Position numbers and translations under genes: made by a program. DNA of 64,000 nt from Hofstenia miamia (lineage: Eukaryota; Xenacoelomorpha; Acoela). The DNA is taken from positions 1,314,280 through 1,378,279 of the forward strand of contig SCFE01000102.1 in NCBI GenBank assembly GCA_004352715.1, written 5' to 3'. This document shows, piece after piece, positions 35,860-46,860 of this stretch. The stretch's first letter is position 1. Each line of letters opens with the position of its first letter. The notes below the pieces were generated by a model. It saw only the letters and a list, made by a program, of their open reading frames with translations. It was not told the DNA's origin and searched no databases.

Positions 35860-36131
35860 CTAATACCTCCCTCTCCGTAGTATGGTTTTTGCAAAAAAGT
35901 GCTACATAGAGGGCGGCGAGGAAAATTGTCCATACTACATAGAAGGATTTTGGGTTTTTGCCGAAAGTTTAATTTTTACTATTACTCGCTAAAAAATTTA
36001 TCGATCCCTTAAATATTTTGCATGAAGGTAGTGACTACTAAAAGACTACGTCCTACAAAAATTCAGGAATTTATGTGGGAAATTCAGCTTATATGGTTAT
36101 GTGGAAAAAAATACATAGAGGGAGGTATTAG
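35860..36131. mobile_element. TA-flanked miniature element (mariner/Stowaway-type), 272 bp
   Basis: Inverted ends CTAATACCTCCCTCT (35860) and AGAGGGAGGTATTAG (36131), both flanked by TA inside AT repeats. The two arms also share GTA after the terminal block. No coding capacity. CTCCCT-type ends with TA targets are known from Stowaway-like MITEs; no partner transposase is identifiable here. Confidence 0.75.
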
Positions 36132-36952
36132 TATATATATATATATATAATATAACACTCAGATATATCATTTTTAACACATCAGCAAAAAGGAAACCTT
36201 TAAACTTAAGGATATGATGGAGTGCACGCACCCTTTTTGGTAAATAACGTAGTGGTAAATTTTTTGGTACTCTGAGAGTTTAGATGTCCAGGCATTTTCT
36301 ATAAGTTTGCTATAGCTTTATTTGGATTCATACTTCACACTTAGGCGTAAAACCTTAAATTTATTTGTTCTTTCTATCTATTTTCTATATTTACATCATC
36401 ACGTTTGAAAGATGTTAATTGTTTTTTGTAATTTGCTCATTAACCTCAATTTCCAACAGAAACTAAATTCCTGTGATTTTGTCTGGGCTTTCGCACAATT
36501 TGATGTGTAAGCGGATCTTATTTATGGGAATTTTCCTTTGGTTGAATTTCTTCAATGTTTTGATTTTCATCTCATTTTACTATAACATTGAACAAAATAA
36601 CTGAAATCAGTTTGTTTCTTAGTGATTCTATAAGTTCCATAACTTATTAACATTTCAATTTCAATTTTGACGAATCTAATCGCCCCCGTTGTTTGCACAG
36701 CTGTTAAACAGCAAATTTGTTTTCCTTTGCAAAAAAGCGATTATCTTTTCAAAATATTTCTAATCAAGTGCTATATTTTCCCTTTTGTTTAAAGACACGT
36801 TTAAATTTATTGTGAGGTTAACGTAATGAAATGTATGATGCACAATTTCATGTTTGTGTTCGTCTAATGTTCACAGTTTTTAGCAGTTTTAATTGTTTCG
36901 CCCATTCCTCAACTCTAAAATGTCACTAATTTGATCGTACTATCAATTCATT
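36132..36952. other. AT repeat then unremarkable AT-rich DNA
   Basis: Begins with the AT run (36132-36150) that flanks the miniature element. Nothing else seen. Confidence 0.4.
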
Positions 36953-37276
36953 CAGGGTTTTCGAGTACTCGGAATGTTAAGAACTCGAACTCGAATAAGC
37001 TCGCAAAACTCGATCGGAAAAACTCGGAAGAGAAATCATCAAAACTCGAACTCGTTCGAAAATCCACTCGAAAATACCGTAAAAATTAAATTTTTTTTAA
37101 ATATCAATTTTCTTACCAATCACAAAAACTATTTTTTAGCTTAGAATTATTGTAAAATAAATGTTTTTTACTCTAAAGAACTCGGAATTAGAGAAAAACT
37201 TGATTGAACTCGGAATTTCATTTAAAAAATTACTCGAACTCGGCCCGAGTAACTCGAACTCGACTCGAAAACCCTG
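36953..37276. mobile_element. hAT miniature element, 324 bp, perfect 8-bp target duplication
   Basis: CAGGGTTTTCGAGT at the left and ACTCGAAAACCCTG at the right are exact 14-bp inverted ends. AATTCATT precedes (36945-36952) and follows (37277-37284) the element exactly, an 8-bp duplication diagnostic of hAT. The arms are packed with iterated ACTCG / AACTCGAACTCG words, probable transposase-binding subterminal repeats. Non-coding. Confidence 0.92.
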
Positions 37277-37284
37277 AATTCATT

Positions 37285-39164
37285 TCGGATCTATTTAATA
37301 AATGTCGCGTTTCCGAACTTACGTGCTATAATGCAACGGTAAGACAATTAATCTTAAACAGCCTGGCCCCCCTTATAAAGGATAAACCGTTTTTTCACAT
37401 TTGCAAAGAATTTTCTCCAGTCTTATTATCAAATTTGGAAATCTTGCGGCATGGGTATATTTGTTGAGGAACATACTTTAATGCAATTTTGAAAACTTCT
37501 ATTAAAGCGTATTTCTGTGGCTGAAGTTGTTGAGAAGATTAACAAGTTATCTTTAAAAATTTGAAAATTTTTGCTAAAGATTTAAGTTCTCTCCATACCT
37601 AATGTTCATGTATTTATAAGGTTTTGAGCTCATGGATGCAACAAAGACCTCTGACTGGCGCACAGTACGCCTTGTTTTACCCAGTCGAATCGAGAATTTA
37701 GAACAAAAATGAAAGAGGAGACTCTCTTCTATCACGATTGAGCTTTAATAGTTCTTGCGTTTGCAAAATTTTATATAAGATCATGAAAAAGTTTTCAAAA
37801 ATCCCCAGGCTATTTAAGGTTAAAAAGATATATGGTGGGCTGGATTGGGCTTAGACCAAATGTTTAGTAGTTTGAAATGAGATAGACCGAGCATATTCCT
37901 GAGAATCACCGCAGTTCCAATTTTGCTTTATATGAGCAATGTAATCGAATTCAAGTAATTTTGTATTGACTTTATTATTAAATTTATTTCTAATTTTCAC
38001 AATGTTTTTCCTTAGAAATGCTTAATGTAATGGTTTCCAAGTTAGAAATCAAACTTAACAATACAATTTTAAATTCAATCTGTCAATTTCAATTTCGGAG
38101 ACAGTTATTTACCTTGTAAATGTCATTTTGATAAACTGCAATGTAGCGTCTATCTAATTAATATCCCCAAAATTTGAAAGATTTCCGGTTCTTTTGTTTC
38201 ATTATCTACTCATGTTGTCAATTACAAAAACTGTTTCAAATATATTTTGGTTTAAATAATTTCGCATTTATTACACTATTGAAACTAATAATTTATTTTA
38301 ACTTTTGACGTTTGGTTTGCATTTAGTACACAATTTATTCATGCATTTTTTTCAATGTATTTGATCTATAGCTGTATGATAACAGCAGGGTGAACGTAAT
38401 TGGTTTTCCACACAAAAACAATTCAAGAACCCAGCGTGATATCATATATAATATATAGTAATTGATTGTTTGGCTTGCGAATTAGTATCACCAACAAAAA
38501 CTTTTTGAAATTAACTTTTGTCAATAACTGTGAGCCAAACAGAGAACGAGAAGCTGTAATTTTGATTGTTTTGTTGATTGTAAAAAATATTTTGTCAAGT
38601 GTTTTATGTTTTCTTCGATTAGTTGTGTAATTTTTTCAGCACTGAATTCATATGAAGTATGAATCTAGAAATACGTAAATTTTATGAGCACTAATTCTTA
38701 TATGATTAAGAACTCATAACTTAAAAAATAATAAAGATGTCTAAAGTACAAGGCACATTGGGATGACCCGAGTCTCCTCTTTCATTTACGCTCTAAAATC
38801 GCGACCGATCGAAAATATCTGCAGGCATATACTGCAATTGATCTATCATTTATGTATTTGTTTTTCGGAATTTTTGCGTGTGTGTTTTCGTGTACATGCA
38901 TATGTAAAATCGTTTATCGTGTCTTGTTTTTGGGCAGAATTTTATCAAAGTGGCAATCAAAGCATTGCATTAATATTTTGTTACTGAAAATACAAAAATA
39001 TTTGAATTCCGCTGATCAGAACTACCCTAAGTGACATGCATGGTATCATTTAATTGTTTCATAATATATCGAGCACACTCTCAAGCAAAATGAGACCTCT
39101 TTGAAGATATTTGTTCAATAATGGTCTACCTGCATTGTCCTCTTCAATGTCTTCAACCCTAGTG
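37285..39164. other. AT-rich intergenic DNA with a dispersed-repeat fragment
   Basis: 37594-37740 (TCTCCATACCTAATGTTC and downstream) resembles the repeat at 40575-40760. Two overlapping frames at 38763-39034 are short and unrecognised. Confidence 0.4.
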
Positions 39165-39168
39165 TTAA

Positions 39169-39885
39169 CCCTTTAATTCCCAAGCAGAAATGTATTTATT
39201 TAAAAATTATATAAATGTGCTAAGTAGTGCTAAGGGTGTATCTAAAACATCTCAGTAGAAAAATCGATGCTATTCTGTAATCTTGTGTGAATTGCAATGT
39301 GTGCCATGTGTGGCACATTGGGCATTTATGGTTAAAAATTATTAGAAAAGTTTTATGAAATTATCATTGTATTATATGTAAGATAACATGTTTATAGAAA
39401 ATTAAAATCTACACTTGATTAAAATTTTCATTCATAAAAGTAGATTGAAAAATTGCGAAATATATGTGGTTTATGTTGTATCATAGCTACCACTAATGTC
39501 TGATGTGCCAAATATAGCACACTTAGCTTTGACAGTGTCTGCATACAAAGTGTAACAGAAAAATTTCAAATAATGGTGCTAGTCTTTTTCTATTAGTAGT
39601 AATCTTTGTATAAAGCACATATTTATATTGTCTAACTCACAATGATGAATAAAAAATCATGACATTATGTCGGCATATAGCAAAGGCCCCATCAACTGTG
39701 TACCTACATATGTTATTGAGTTTTATTGCATTCTTCTGATATGTATTTTGACTTACTTATGACAAATGGTAGCACCACATGCTCATAAAAGAAACATTAG
39801 CTATTAAGCAAATAAAAATATTGGGTTGAGGAAAGTCTGGGAGTGCTCTAAAATTGATGTGCCTGGCACACCAGGCATTTAAGGG
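39169..39885. mobile_element. TTAA-flanked miniature (piggyBac-type), 717 bp, possibly composite
   Basis: TTAA at 39165-39168 and 39886-39889 flank CCCTTTAATTCCC and, inverted, CCCTTAAATGCCTGG. A GTGCC/GGCAC palindrome theme recurs inside: TGTGCCATGTGTGGCACATT near 39300, TGTGCCAAATATAGCACAC near 39505, and GTGCCTGGCACACCAGGC at the right end. Around 39310-39335 the string GGGCATTTATGGTTAA closely imitates the right terminus GGCATTTAAGGGTTAA, so a smaller unit may sit inside a larger one. No protein is encoded. Confidence 0.75.
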
Positions 39886-40378
39886 TTAACAGTTGTTTTT
39901 GAAATAAAAAATTCACACTAATACTCAATGGAATCAGCAACAGAAGTTGAACTTGGGTATGACAGATTAGGAAGAAATCGGAATTTATTTTTAGGAATAT
40001 CGCTCATGTAGCTTGCGTGAACTCACATTCCTGGCGTGTATGCAGTCAATAAAGTTTATCTATGTACGATTCCTGTACAATAAGAGGGCAATTAACGTAA
40101 ATTTTGTCGTGCATTATGTATAACACACTGTTTGCAATCCATTCACTTATATGTTGCTTGAACAAAATGTGGCAATCAAGAGATTTATTACTCTCAAATG
40201 TTTGCATTGTAATTTGAAAATTTATGAAAACTGTCAATAGCATCACCAATTAATATCAAACAGTTATATCAATATCATCTTTATGCTTGCTTGCTTGTTT
40301 AAATCTAACGCATCTTACTTTTAAAGTGTGCTTCCATTAATTCTATGTCTACTAACTTTGCTTTTATGTAACAAATCG

Positions 40379-40860
40379 TTTTTTCCACTTTTTTAGAACA
40401 AATTTATCCAAGTCTGTTAAAAAATATTGAAAGGCTTTTGCATGGACACATCTATGGGGTTGAGTACTCTCATGCAATGATCATTTGTGCTAACACTTAT
40501 TTTTGAGCTTGAAGTACTTGCAAATAAGAATTTTTTTCCAATTACAAATCCGATTTTTTAAAAACATTACAATTTTTTCCATACCTAGTGTTCAAATAAT
40601 GAGGCGGTTCTACTGTCCATGGGAGCAACAACTACCCTGAAATATTTTGATTTTCGAAGATAAACTGTGTGAGATCCTACGGCGGAACAAAGTTTGACTT
40701 TGCGCATGACACACTTGGACGGGATAGAGCCCGGTCGCGAATTTAAGGCTGAAAGTAAAGAGAGGAGGCAATTGTCAATCTTGTGGTGTTTTCAGATTTT
40801 AAATATCTTCATTAATTCGTGAGTTATAAGCGTTTAGAAAATTTTTGTTGAAGTCATCAC
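40379..40860 (+). repeat. Dispersed repeat, most complete copy
   Basis: It matches blocks at 16106-16170, 16590-16760, 19812-19900 and 37594-37740, in the same order where more than one block is present. Signature words: CATGGACACATCTATGGGG, TTCAAATAATGAG, CTTGTGGTGTTTTCAGATTT, ATTCGTGAGTTATA. No TIR, tail or coding frame was found, so the class is unknown. Confidence 0.6.
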
Positions 40861-41199
40861 AGATTTTGATAAATTCGTACTGGAAATAGGGTTAAATATT
40901 AAGATTTATGTATCAATGATACTTTCATTGATTTTAAGAATAGGTTTTGCGCCGGCATCGATGTCTACTATTTCTTTTTTCACTGTAATGAATTGTTTGG
41001 TCATTCAAGTTTGCGTTAGACACAATAAAATACCAGATTAAGTGGACAATGACCCAATCATATCTTTGAAGTCCATTGATCGTTATTTGGACACTCAGAA
41101 ATACATAATTGCGAGTTAAACCAGGTGAACGAAACTGACCGAGTGTAGGAGTTACGGAAGGAGTATGTTCTTGGATGTAATCGTATGGCATTGGTCAAG
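40861..41199. other. Region before the transposase relic
   Basis: It may hold the decayed N-terminal half of the transposase that follows (KSIDRYLDTQKYIIAS on the + strand near 41070-41115), but this is uncertain. The longer minus-strand frame at 40934-41191 looks like its shadow. Confidence 0.3.
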
Positions 41200-41640
41200 A
41201 ATGACTATATATAGATGAAAAGCATTTCAACATATGGTGCTGCGCAAATCTCAACATCTTGACATGTATTGTAATTAATAGACTTGTACTCTTCGAGTTT
41301 TACACAACGATCAACCTTGAAGTCTTCAATGGCCTTTTGAAGAAGGTTAGCGCCATGCATAGTGATCCTTCATTTTTGACAACGTGCCATGCCACCATAT
41401 AGTCCTGTATTTAATCCGATTGAATTTCTTTGTAAAGCCAAGCTCCGAGAAGGCAAAATGAGGTACTTGAACGACCGGGATGCACAATCATTAGGGAACA
41501 TCGTTTTAAAGTTCTGAAGGAAATAGTAAAAATGACTTTTCATCAAATAAAATCCCAAAATTGCGCGGAGTATGACCGCCACATGTTTAGTTTTCTACAG
41601 CAGCAATTAACAAAGGCGATTCATTAGTTATCGGTACAAA
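41200..41640 (+). pseudogene. Tc1/IS630-superfamily transposase catalytic half (relic)
   Basis: Two + strand frames join. The first (41200-41390) reads LYIDEKHFNIWCCANLN, then VLFEFYTTINLEVFNGLLKK, with a catalytic-type Asp in the IDE box. The second (41389-41515) reads MPPYSPVFNPIEFLCKAKL, the 'PPYSPxxNPIE' box that holds the last catalytic acid in many Tc1/IS630 transposases. A third stretch near 41565-41630 gives CAEYDRHMFSFLQQQLTKAI. A frameshift lies near 41388 and another near 41520. No terminal repeats were found. It is clearly broken. Confidence 0.6.
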
Positions 41641-42224
41641 GGCTGTACATGTGTTCACTGATATTGCCGTTTGCTTGAGGTTTTACACATATTTCATTAC
41701 AAAATATTCATAAGTCTTAATCTATTTTTGTAAGTTGCTCAAATCAAACCCAACCGCCATTGGCAAGTTTGTCTTATCATATATATTTGTTAGTTTACCC
41801 AAATTCTTTCCATTTAATGTCCACATAGTATCTTGTATGCATTAATCGAGTTAAATTGTGATGATTGTGGGTTTTTTTCAGATTTGTATCAGTTAATCCG
41901 GTAGGCCATTGCTTTTGTGTAAACTCAGTATGGATATTTGGGTAACTCGGAACAGTTTGACAGTACTTGTACAATGATAATTGCGAAGTAAAATGTGTGT
42001 CTGACAGCCATAACTACTTATTTTAACATTATAATTACCATTTAAAATTGGATGACCAACCAATTAATTAAAAGGTGTAGTTACTTGGATACCACACACG
42101 TTTTCGTTTTTACTTGTGTAAACTGAACTACAATGATTTTTCGCAATAATTCATAATTGTTTATTTTATTGGCAATCAAATATTGAAAGCCTAACTAAAT
42201 AATTGATACATAAATACATAGTAT
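41641..42224. other. AT-rich intergenic DNA
   Basis: Nothing recognised. Confidence 0.4.
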
Positions 42225-43226
42225 TTGGAGAAGAGAGTAATTCAGATACTTTTATTCGTATTGTTGTGGCACTTGTTGTTAATTATGGAATGCAAAGGAA
42301 CCCAACAAGTATATTTAAAACTGTCTAAAATTTATGTTTTATTCTTCCCACAGTCATGCTATTACTGGAAAAAGTGTCTGTCATTGACAAGGCATAATCG
42401 AAATCCTCTTCAGCGCTATCATGCGCAGAAATCTATGACCACCAAGAGCAAGTTATATATTTCTTCTAGATTTGTAGATTATGATGTGTATGTGTAGGTA
42501 TTGGCATAGAATCCGACCGTTTGTCCGTTGTGATGAGTTGTGATTTGCAATCAGTGTTGGTTTGATCGCATAGGATGGCGACTAATTTATATCAATTCTT
42601 TTATTTTTATGCGCAATAGACGGTGGATAATTACATTTATATTTCAATATTCGAATGATTTCATAGCAGGATTTCTTTCCCCAATAACTGCTAAAAAGGT
42701 TAACAATGACGTAATAGATTTAGTGTATATATATACATATTTGTTTTCTTTGGATTTAGTCTGAATCCCGTCCCATTAAATATTCTGATTCCACGGTTCC
42801 ATGTACCTCAAAAAACAATTTTTATATTCAGCTGCCTAGATTTCGAGGCAATAATTTTTTTTCGTTCATCTGTGCTTTGTGATATTCGGGTTTACATTTC
42901 TACACGTCCCATTATTCTACCTTCAAAAGGCAAATCACCTTATCTACAAAAAGCTGTTTTGAAAATCTACTTACATTTATTTCAAGTTTTTTGTCATATT
43001 ATTGAATTTTACAGATTGCAGGTACGTTATTTTACCATTAACTATATTGAAAATTTAGCTTCCTGTAAGTTGATTTGACATTCTAAGTGATAGATTGTGT
43101 AGAGGAACCAAATTATCCGATAAAGTCGAAAATGAGAAATTTGCAGATAAATTGATTTGTCTTATGATGGCAGTATTCATGAAAAAACCAAATGTAATTT
43201 GGTATTATTGCGGCCGTGAAAATAGT
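42225..43226 (+). CDS. Candidate small-intron gene, secreted or membrane protein, unknown
   Basis: This is a tentative model. The first exon at 42225 gives MEKRVIQILLFVLLWHLLLI, a textbook signal peptide, then MECKGTQQ and a donor GTATAT (42309). A possible 45-bp intron ends at TTCTTCCCACAG (42353), and the frame continues SCYYWKKCLSLTRHNRNPLQ to ~42485. Further open stretches with splice-like borders are 42621-42701 (after CGCAATAG), 42762-43020 (TTTGGATTTAG| to TTGCAG|GTACGT, including RVYISTRPIILPSKGK) and ~43096-43226 (ending at GTGAGT). I do not recognise the product and the chain of exons is inferred. Random AT-rich frames could mimic it. Confidence 0.28.
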
Positions 43227-43371
43227 GAGTTTTCTACAATTTCAATATTGTGGAGGCACATCCACGAATTTCACACCATTACCCTTTTTAGTAGTGACTG
43301 TATCTGAATGTTTGTTACAAATGATGTGTTTATTGATCTATGGCAACACGTACTTACAAAATTAAAGTATA

Positions 43372-43903
43372 CAGGATGCCCCAAAATGAGTCCTACATTT
43401 ATGGTTCATAAATATGAGTTAGACATAATAATGCTATGAAGCTGTTTAAGACTTCATTATTTTTTTTGGAATTCACGTTTCTCTGATGTACATATTCAAT
43501 ATTACAAGAAGGTTCAGAACATATCTCAATGTGAAATGCTTTGAGCTTCTTTAATGATCCGTTTTAAACCTTCACTTTGTACAGATCTCTTTGTTTAGGC
43601 ACATTCTTTAAGACCGCCCCACAAGGTCATGTGTACTTAGATCATCAGATTGATTCCATCATCAGATAATTCTCAAACAATCCACAAAAGGTCCAGATTC
43701 CAGATCTTTTGTTCTATTTGGAACCTGAAATGGCTTTTTGAAAAGATTGTAGTTTGATTTAGTTTAGCCCCATTTATTTTATGCAAAATTTTACATTGTA
43801 TTTGTTGATATATGTAGTATGGCTCCATGTTTTCATAGCATTGTTGCTTCTCTAGCTCATGTTGGAGAATGTTTACATGAGGAAAAATTTCTGGGACACA
43901 CTG
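43372..43903 (-). mobile_element. Decayed mariner-type element, 532 bp, just upstream of PIGV
   Basis: TA at 43370-43371 and 43904-43905 flank CAGGATGCCCCAAAATGAGTCC and, inverted, CAGTGTGTCCCAGAAATTTTTC, a mariner-like terminal pair. On the minus strand, scraps of a transposase C-terminus survive (DLSTHDLVG where DLTPxDFxLWG is expected). It ends 38 bp before the PIGV start codon, so it may form part of the PIGV 5' region. Confidence 0.6.
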
Positions 43904-43941
43904 TATATTTGGTACTTTTTTATTTTAGGAAATGATTCCAG

Positions 43942-45375
43942 ATGCAGAAAGTTGAAAGAAGTCTAGTAGCTGTAGCATTACGTTCTCAGATATTTTTTCT
44001 ATTTTTTCAATTTATTGTAAACCCATGTCCTGATTTGTTCAATGTGTTTCCTCCAAAATCTGCGGATGACATGTTTCGTGTTAATCATGAATCAAACTCT
44101 TCTTTAGACGCTGTTATACACGGATTATTGGGAGGTTTTCAAACATGGGATGCTCAGTATTACCTGTTCATTGCTGAGTTTGGTTACAGTATTGAAAAGA
44201 TGTTTGCTTTCTTCCCGCTCTTTCCACTGTTAATCAGAACAATTGCTTCTTGTATTCCATTACAAAGCATTATGTCTTTTCATACAATTCTCACCATATC
44301 TGGACTCCTAATTAATTCGGTTTTCTTTTCCTTAACAGCGATCTTTGTTTATAGATTCGCTAAAATCTTAACACTGAATGAGCGTATTTCTATAACTTCT
44401 GCGCATATCTTTATTTTAAATCCTGCAAGAGTGTTTTTTGTTACTAATTACACGGAATCAATGTATTCCTTTCTAGTGTTTTCTGCCATTTACTTTTGGT
44501 GTGTGAACAATGCCCTTTCGGTTATACTATTCATTCTCGCTTCCACAACACGTGCAAATGGAATCGTTAACGCGGGATTTTTCGCACATTCTTTGTTATC
44601 ACGTGCATTCGGCATACCATCTAGAAGACTTTTATCCTTAAGTGGTATTATACTTTGCTTTCTGCCATTTTATCAATTTCAACTCTTTGCATATCAAACT
44701 TTTTGTAGAATGAACTTCGCCATTCCTAAATTTCCTCCACCAATTTTAAGTTACATATTGGAATTTCCCAACGAATTACTTCTCCCAAGCACCAACAGTC
44801 ATCCCGAATGGTGTTTTCACCGCGTTCCTTCAGTTTATCGATATATACAGCAGCATTATTGGGAGAACGGTTTTTTGAACTATTATCAATTTATTAAACT
44901 GCCAAATTTCATTTTGGCGTCACCCGTCATATTCTTTTCGTCATATTGCATTTTGACGTATTTGAAACAGATAAAGCTCAATATTCTAAATTTGAGAATA
45001 GTTATAGAACCATACTTTGTTCATATTACTCATCTTGCTGTACTGCTCATCTTCGCTGTTACATTTATGAATATTGAAGTTACCACACGCTTTTTATTTT
45101 CATCATCGCCAATATTATATGTTTTATTGGCAAAATTACTACTTCCTGTAGAAGATGGTGCCTATTCCTGTCACTTTATTGACAATTTTAATAAGTTCTG
45201 TTTTACGCTGTTTCACTTTTTTGGTCCTCATGGCAGTGTGCTTTCCGCCAGTTTTATAGAATCCGTTGTCAATACGCAGTCACATTGTCATATTGCGAAA
45301 TTCTTTGTGTTTTGGTGCTTTTTATATACAATTTTAGGTTTTCTTCTCCACTGTAATTGGTATCCGTGGACGTAA
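43942..45375 (+). CDS. PIGV: GPI mannosyltransferase 2
   Basis: PIG-V adds the second mannose to the growing GPI anchor on the luminal side of the ER, using dolichol-phosphate-mannose. The 477-residue frame is close to the human length (493) and has all family landmarks: WDAQYY (69-74, with the conserved Asp at 70), MFAFFPLFP (87-95), NPARVFFVTNYTESMYS (from ~159), TRANGIVNAGFF (~203-214), RYIQQHYWENGFLNYYQF with KLPNFILASP, TTRFLFSSSPILY and the C-terminal CNWYPWT. Eight or more hydrophobic segments give a multi-pass membrane protein. The coding region has no intron. The start ATG at 43942 directly follows TTCCAG, so a 5' non-coding exon is possible. AATAAA at 45566-45571 is a candidate polyadenylation signal. 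No defects seen. Confidence 0.96.
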   Translation: MQKVERSLVAVALRSQIFFLFFQFIVNPCPDLFNVFPPKSADDMFRVNHESNSSLDAVIHGLLGGFQTWDAQYYLFIAEFGYSIEKMFAFFPLFPLLIRTIASCIPLQSIMSFHTILTISGLLINSVFFSLTAIFVYRFAKILTLNERISITSAHIFILNPARVFFVTNYTESMYSFLVFSAIYFWCVNNALSVILFILASTTRANGIVNAGFFAHSLLSRAFGIPSRRLLSLSGIILCFLPFYQFQLFAYQTFCRMNFAIPKFPPPILSYILEFPNELLLPSTNSHPEWCFHRVPSVYRYIQQHYWENGFLNYYQFIKLPNFILASPVIFFSSYCILTYLKQIKLNILNLRIVIEPYFVHITHLAVLLIFAVTFMNIEVTTRFLFSSSPILYVLLAKLLLPVEDGAYSCHFIDNFNKFCFTLFHFFGPHGSVLSASFIESVVNTQSHCHIAKFFVFWCFLYTILGFLLHCNWYPWT

Positions 45376-46313
45376 TTTTATATTTGTAAATTTATTTTTT
45401 TATAACTGCTCAATTTGAATTTTGTATTTTTAGTGTTTATTTAACAATTTTACAAATACAAAATGTGCCTTAACACTTATACTAGGATGAATCAACTTGC
45501 CTATGCTCTGGTAAACGTGTAAAATTACAATTCATAACGTGTGTTTTTATTTGAATAACATTAAAAATAAACAAATTGCATCACTAAAATAATACACATA
45601 TATATTATGTAGCTATACATTTTTGGGACTATTGATACTTTTGTAGATATTAAAAAGTAGAGAAGCAATATTTATTAATAGAATTGCTGAGGAAATTAAT
45701 ATTGATTGAATTTACTATTCCTAGTTTCTTAGAATTGCATTGATAATATATCTAAGCACTCATAGTTAGGGTCATTCCACGTAAATGTCCTGTACCATAG
45801 CACATTTTTGCCAATAAAAACCATAACTATGTCGCATTGAGTCAATTACGCTAAGCACGTCTTTAACTTTGATATCAGAAGAATCTTTGAAACAATGTGT
45901 AAAGTGTAATTTATTTTTTATACACATAAATGTGTCATGCTACAGGAATGACCCGTTAATTAAACAGTTTACTAAGATAACCCTTTTAATTTTTCTATGC
46001 ATCTCAGTAAAGTTAAACAGTTTTATTGAGCAATTGCAATTATAATGCCTTTGTATGATTCCCAATATGACGTTGTAGGAAGAGTAGAAAAATTGAAGAT
46101 TATAGTTATTCTGAATATAATTTGGTTAAGGTTAGGTATTTAGAAATTTCCAGGTACAGTTGAGTAAATAAGCAATCGATTTTCGTATTGCGACTTAATT
46201 ATTTACATTTTTAAATAATAATTACGACCGAACTACTTAAATTTGCTCATGTACAATGGATTAATCTATGAGTCTGTCACTTTTCGGAACCAAATTAGAA
46301 ACGAAGGTAGGCT
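45376..46313. other. 3' flank of PIGV and AT-rich DNA
   Basis: Contains the candidate poly(A) signal near 45566. No gene. Confidence 0.4.
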
Positions 46314-46315
46314 AT

Positions 46316-46860
46316 GGGTGCATTCACACAGAAAGCTTGCGATATAGTGCTTGTATTTTTAACACATGTTTTAAGATTTATAATCGCGCACTCGCGTGCT
46401 TTCTGTGTGAATAGAACTATCTTTAAACATGTGTTAGAAAATATCGCTCGCGCTAAGCTTTAATTGGGATTGCGATAAATCTTTGTGTGAATGCTCTCTC
46501 AGTAACTCAACTGTTTAAATCTTTAAATCTAGCCCAAGCTCGCACAATCGCGCTGTGTGAACAGCCTGGCTTTAATACATTGCTAGAAAATATCGCAATC
46601 TCTCTGTGTGAATACCCAAGATTTAAAGCTAGCGCAAGCTCGCTTTCTGTGTGAACGGAAAAAGCTCGCTCTAGCAAGCACAATCTTTCTGTGTGAANAC
46701 ACAGACGGCGTGCGCTTGCTATATTTTTTAACACATGTTTTAAGATAGTTGAATTCACACAGAAAGCGAGCTTGCGCTTGCGATAGATTTTTAGAAATGT
46801 ATTAATACGAGAGTGTTCACACAGAACGCGAGCTTTTAATTGCTATTAGGAAAATATTCA
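46316..46860. repeat. Cluster of inverted CACACAGAAAGC / GCTTTCTGTGTG repeats
   Basis: The word TTCTGTGTGAA, or its complement TTCACACAGAA, recurs about ten times at 40-90 bp spacing (46324, 46405, 46482, 46552, 46602, 46651, 46689, 46754, 46818), usually next to GCTCGC / GCGAGC or AACACATGTTTTAA. GGGTGCATTCACACAGAAAG at 46316 faces CTTTCTGTGTGAATGCACCC at 47782, so the outer pair may be termini of an element whose middle was multiplied. A single N at 46698 marks a contig join within it. Confidence 0.65.

Noticed and set aside
34791-35933. Frames of 372-379 codons across the N block
   Set aside because: Made of N and AT repeat (IYIYIY), no protein content.
37204-37467. 87-codon plus frame
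   Set aside because: Its first part is the ACTCG-rich end of the hAT miniature and it crosses the target site.
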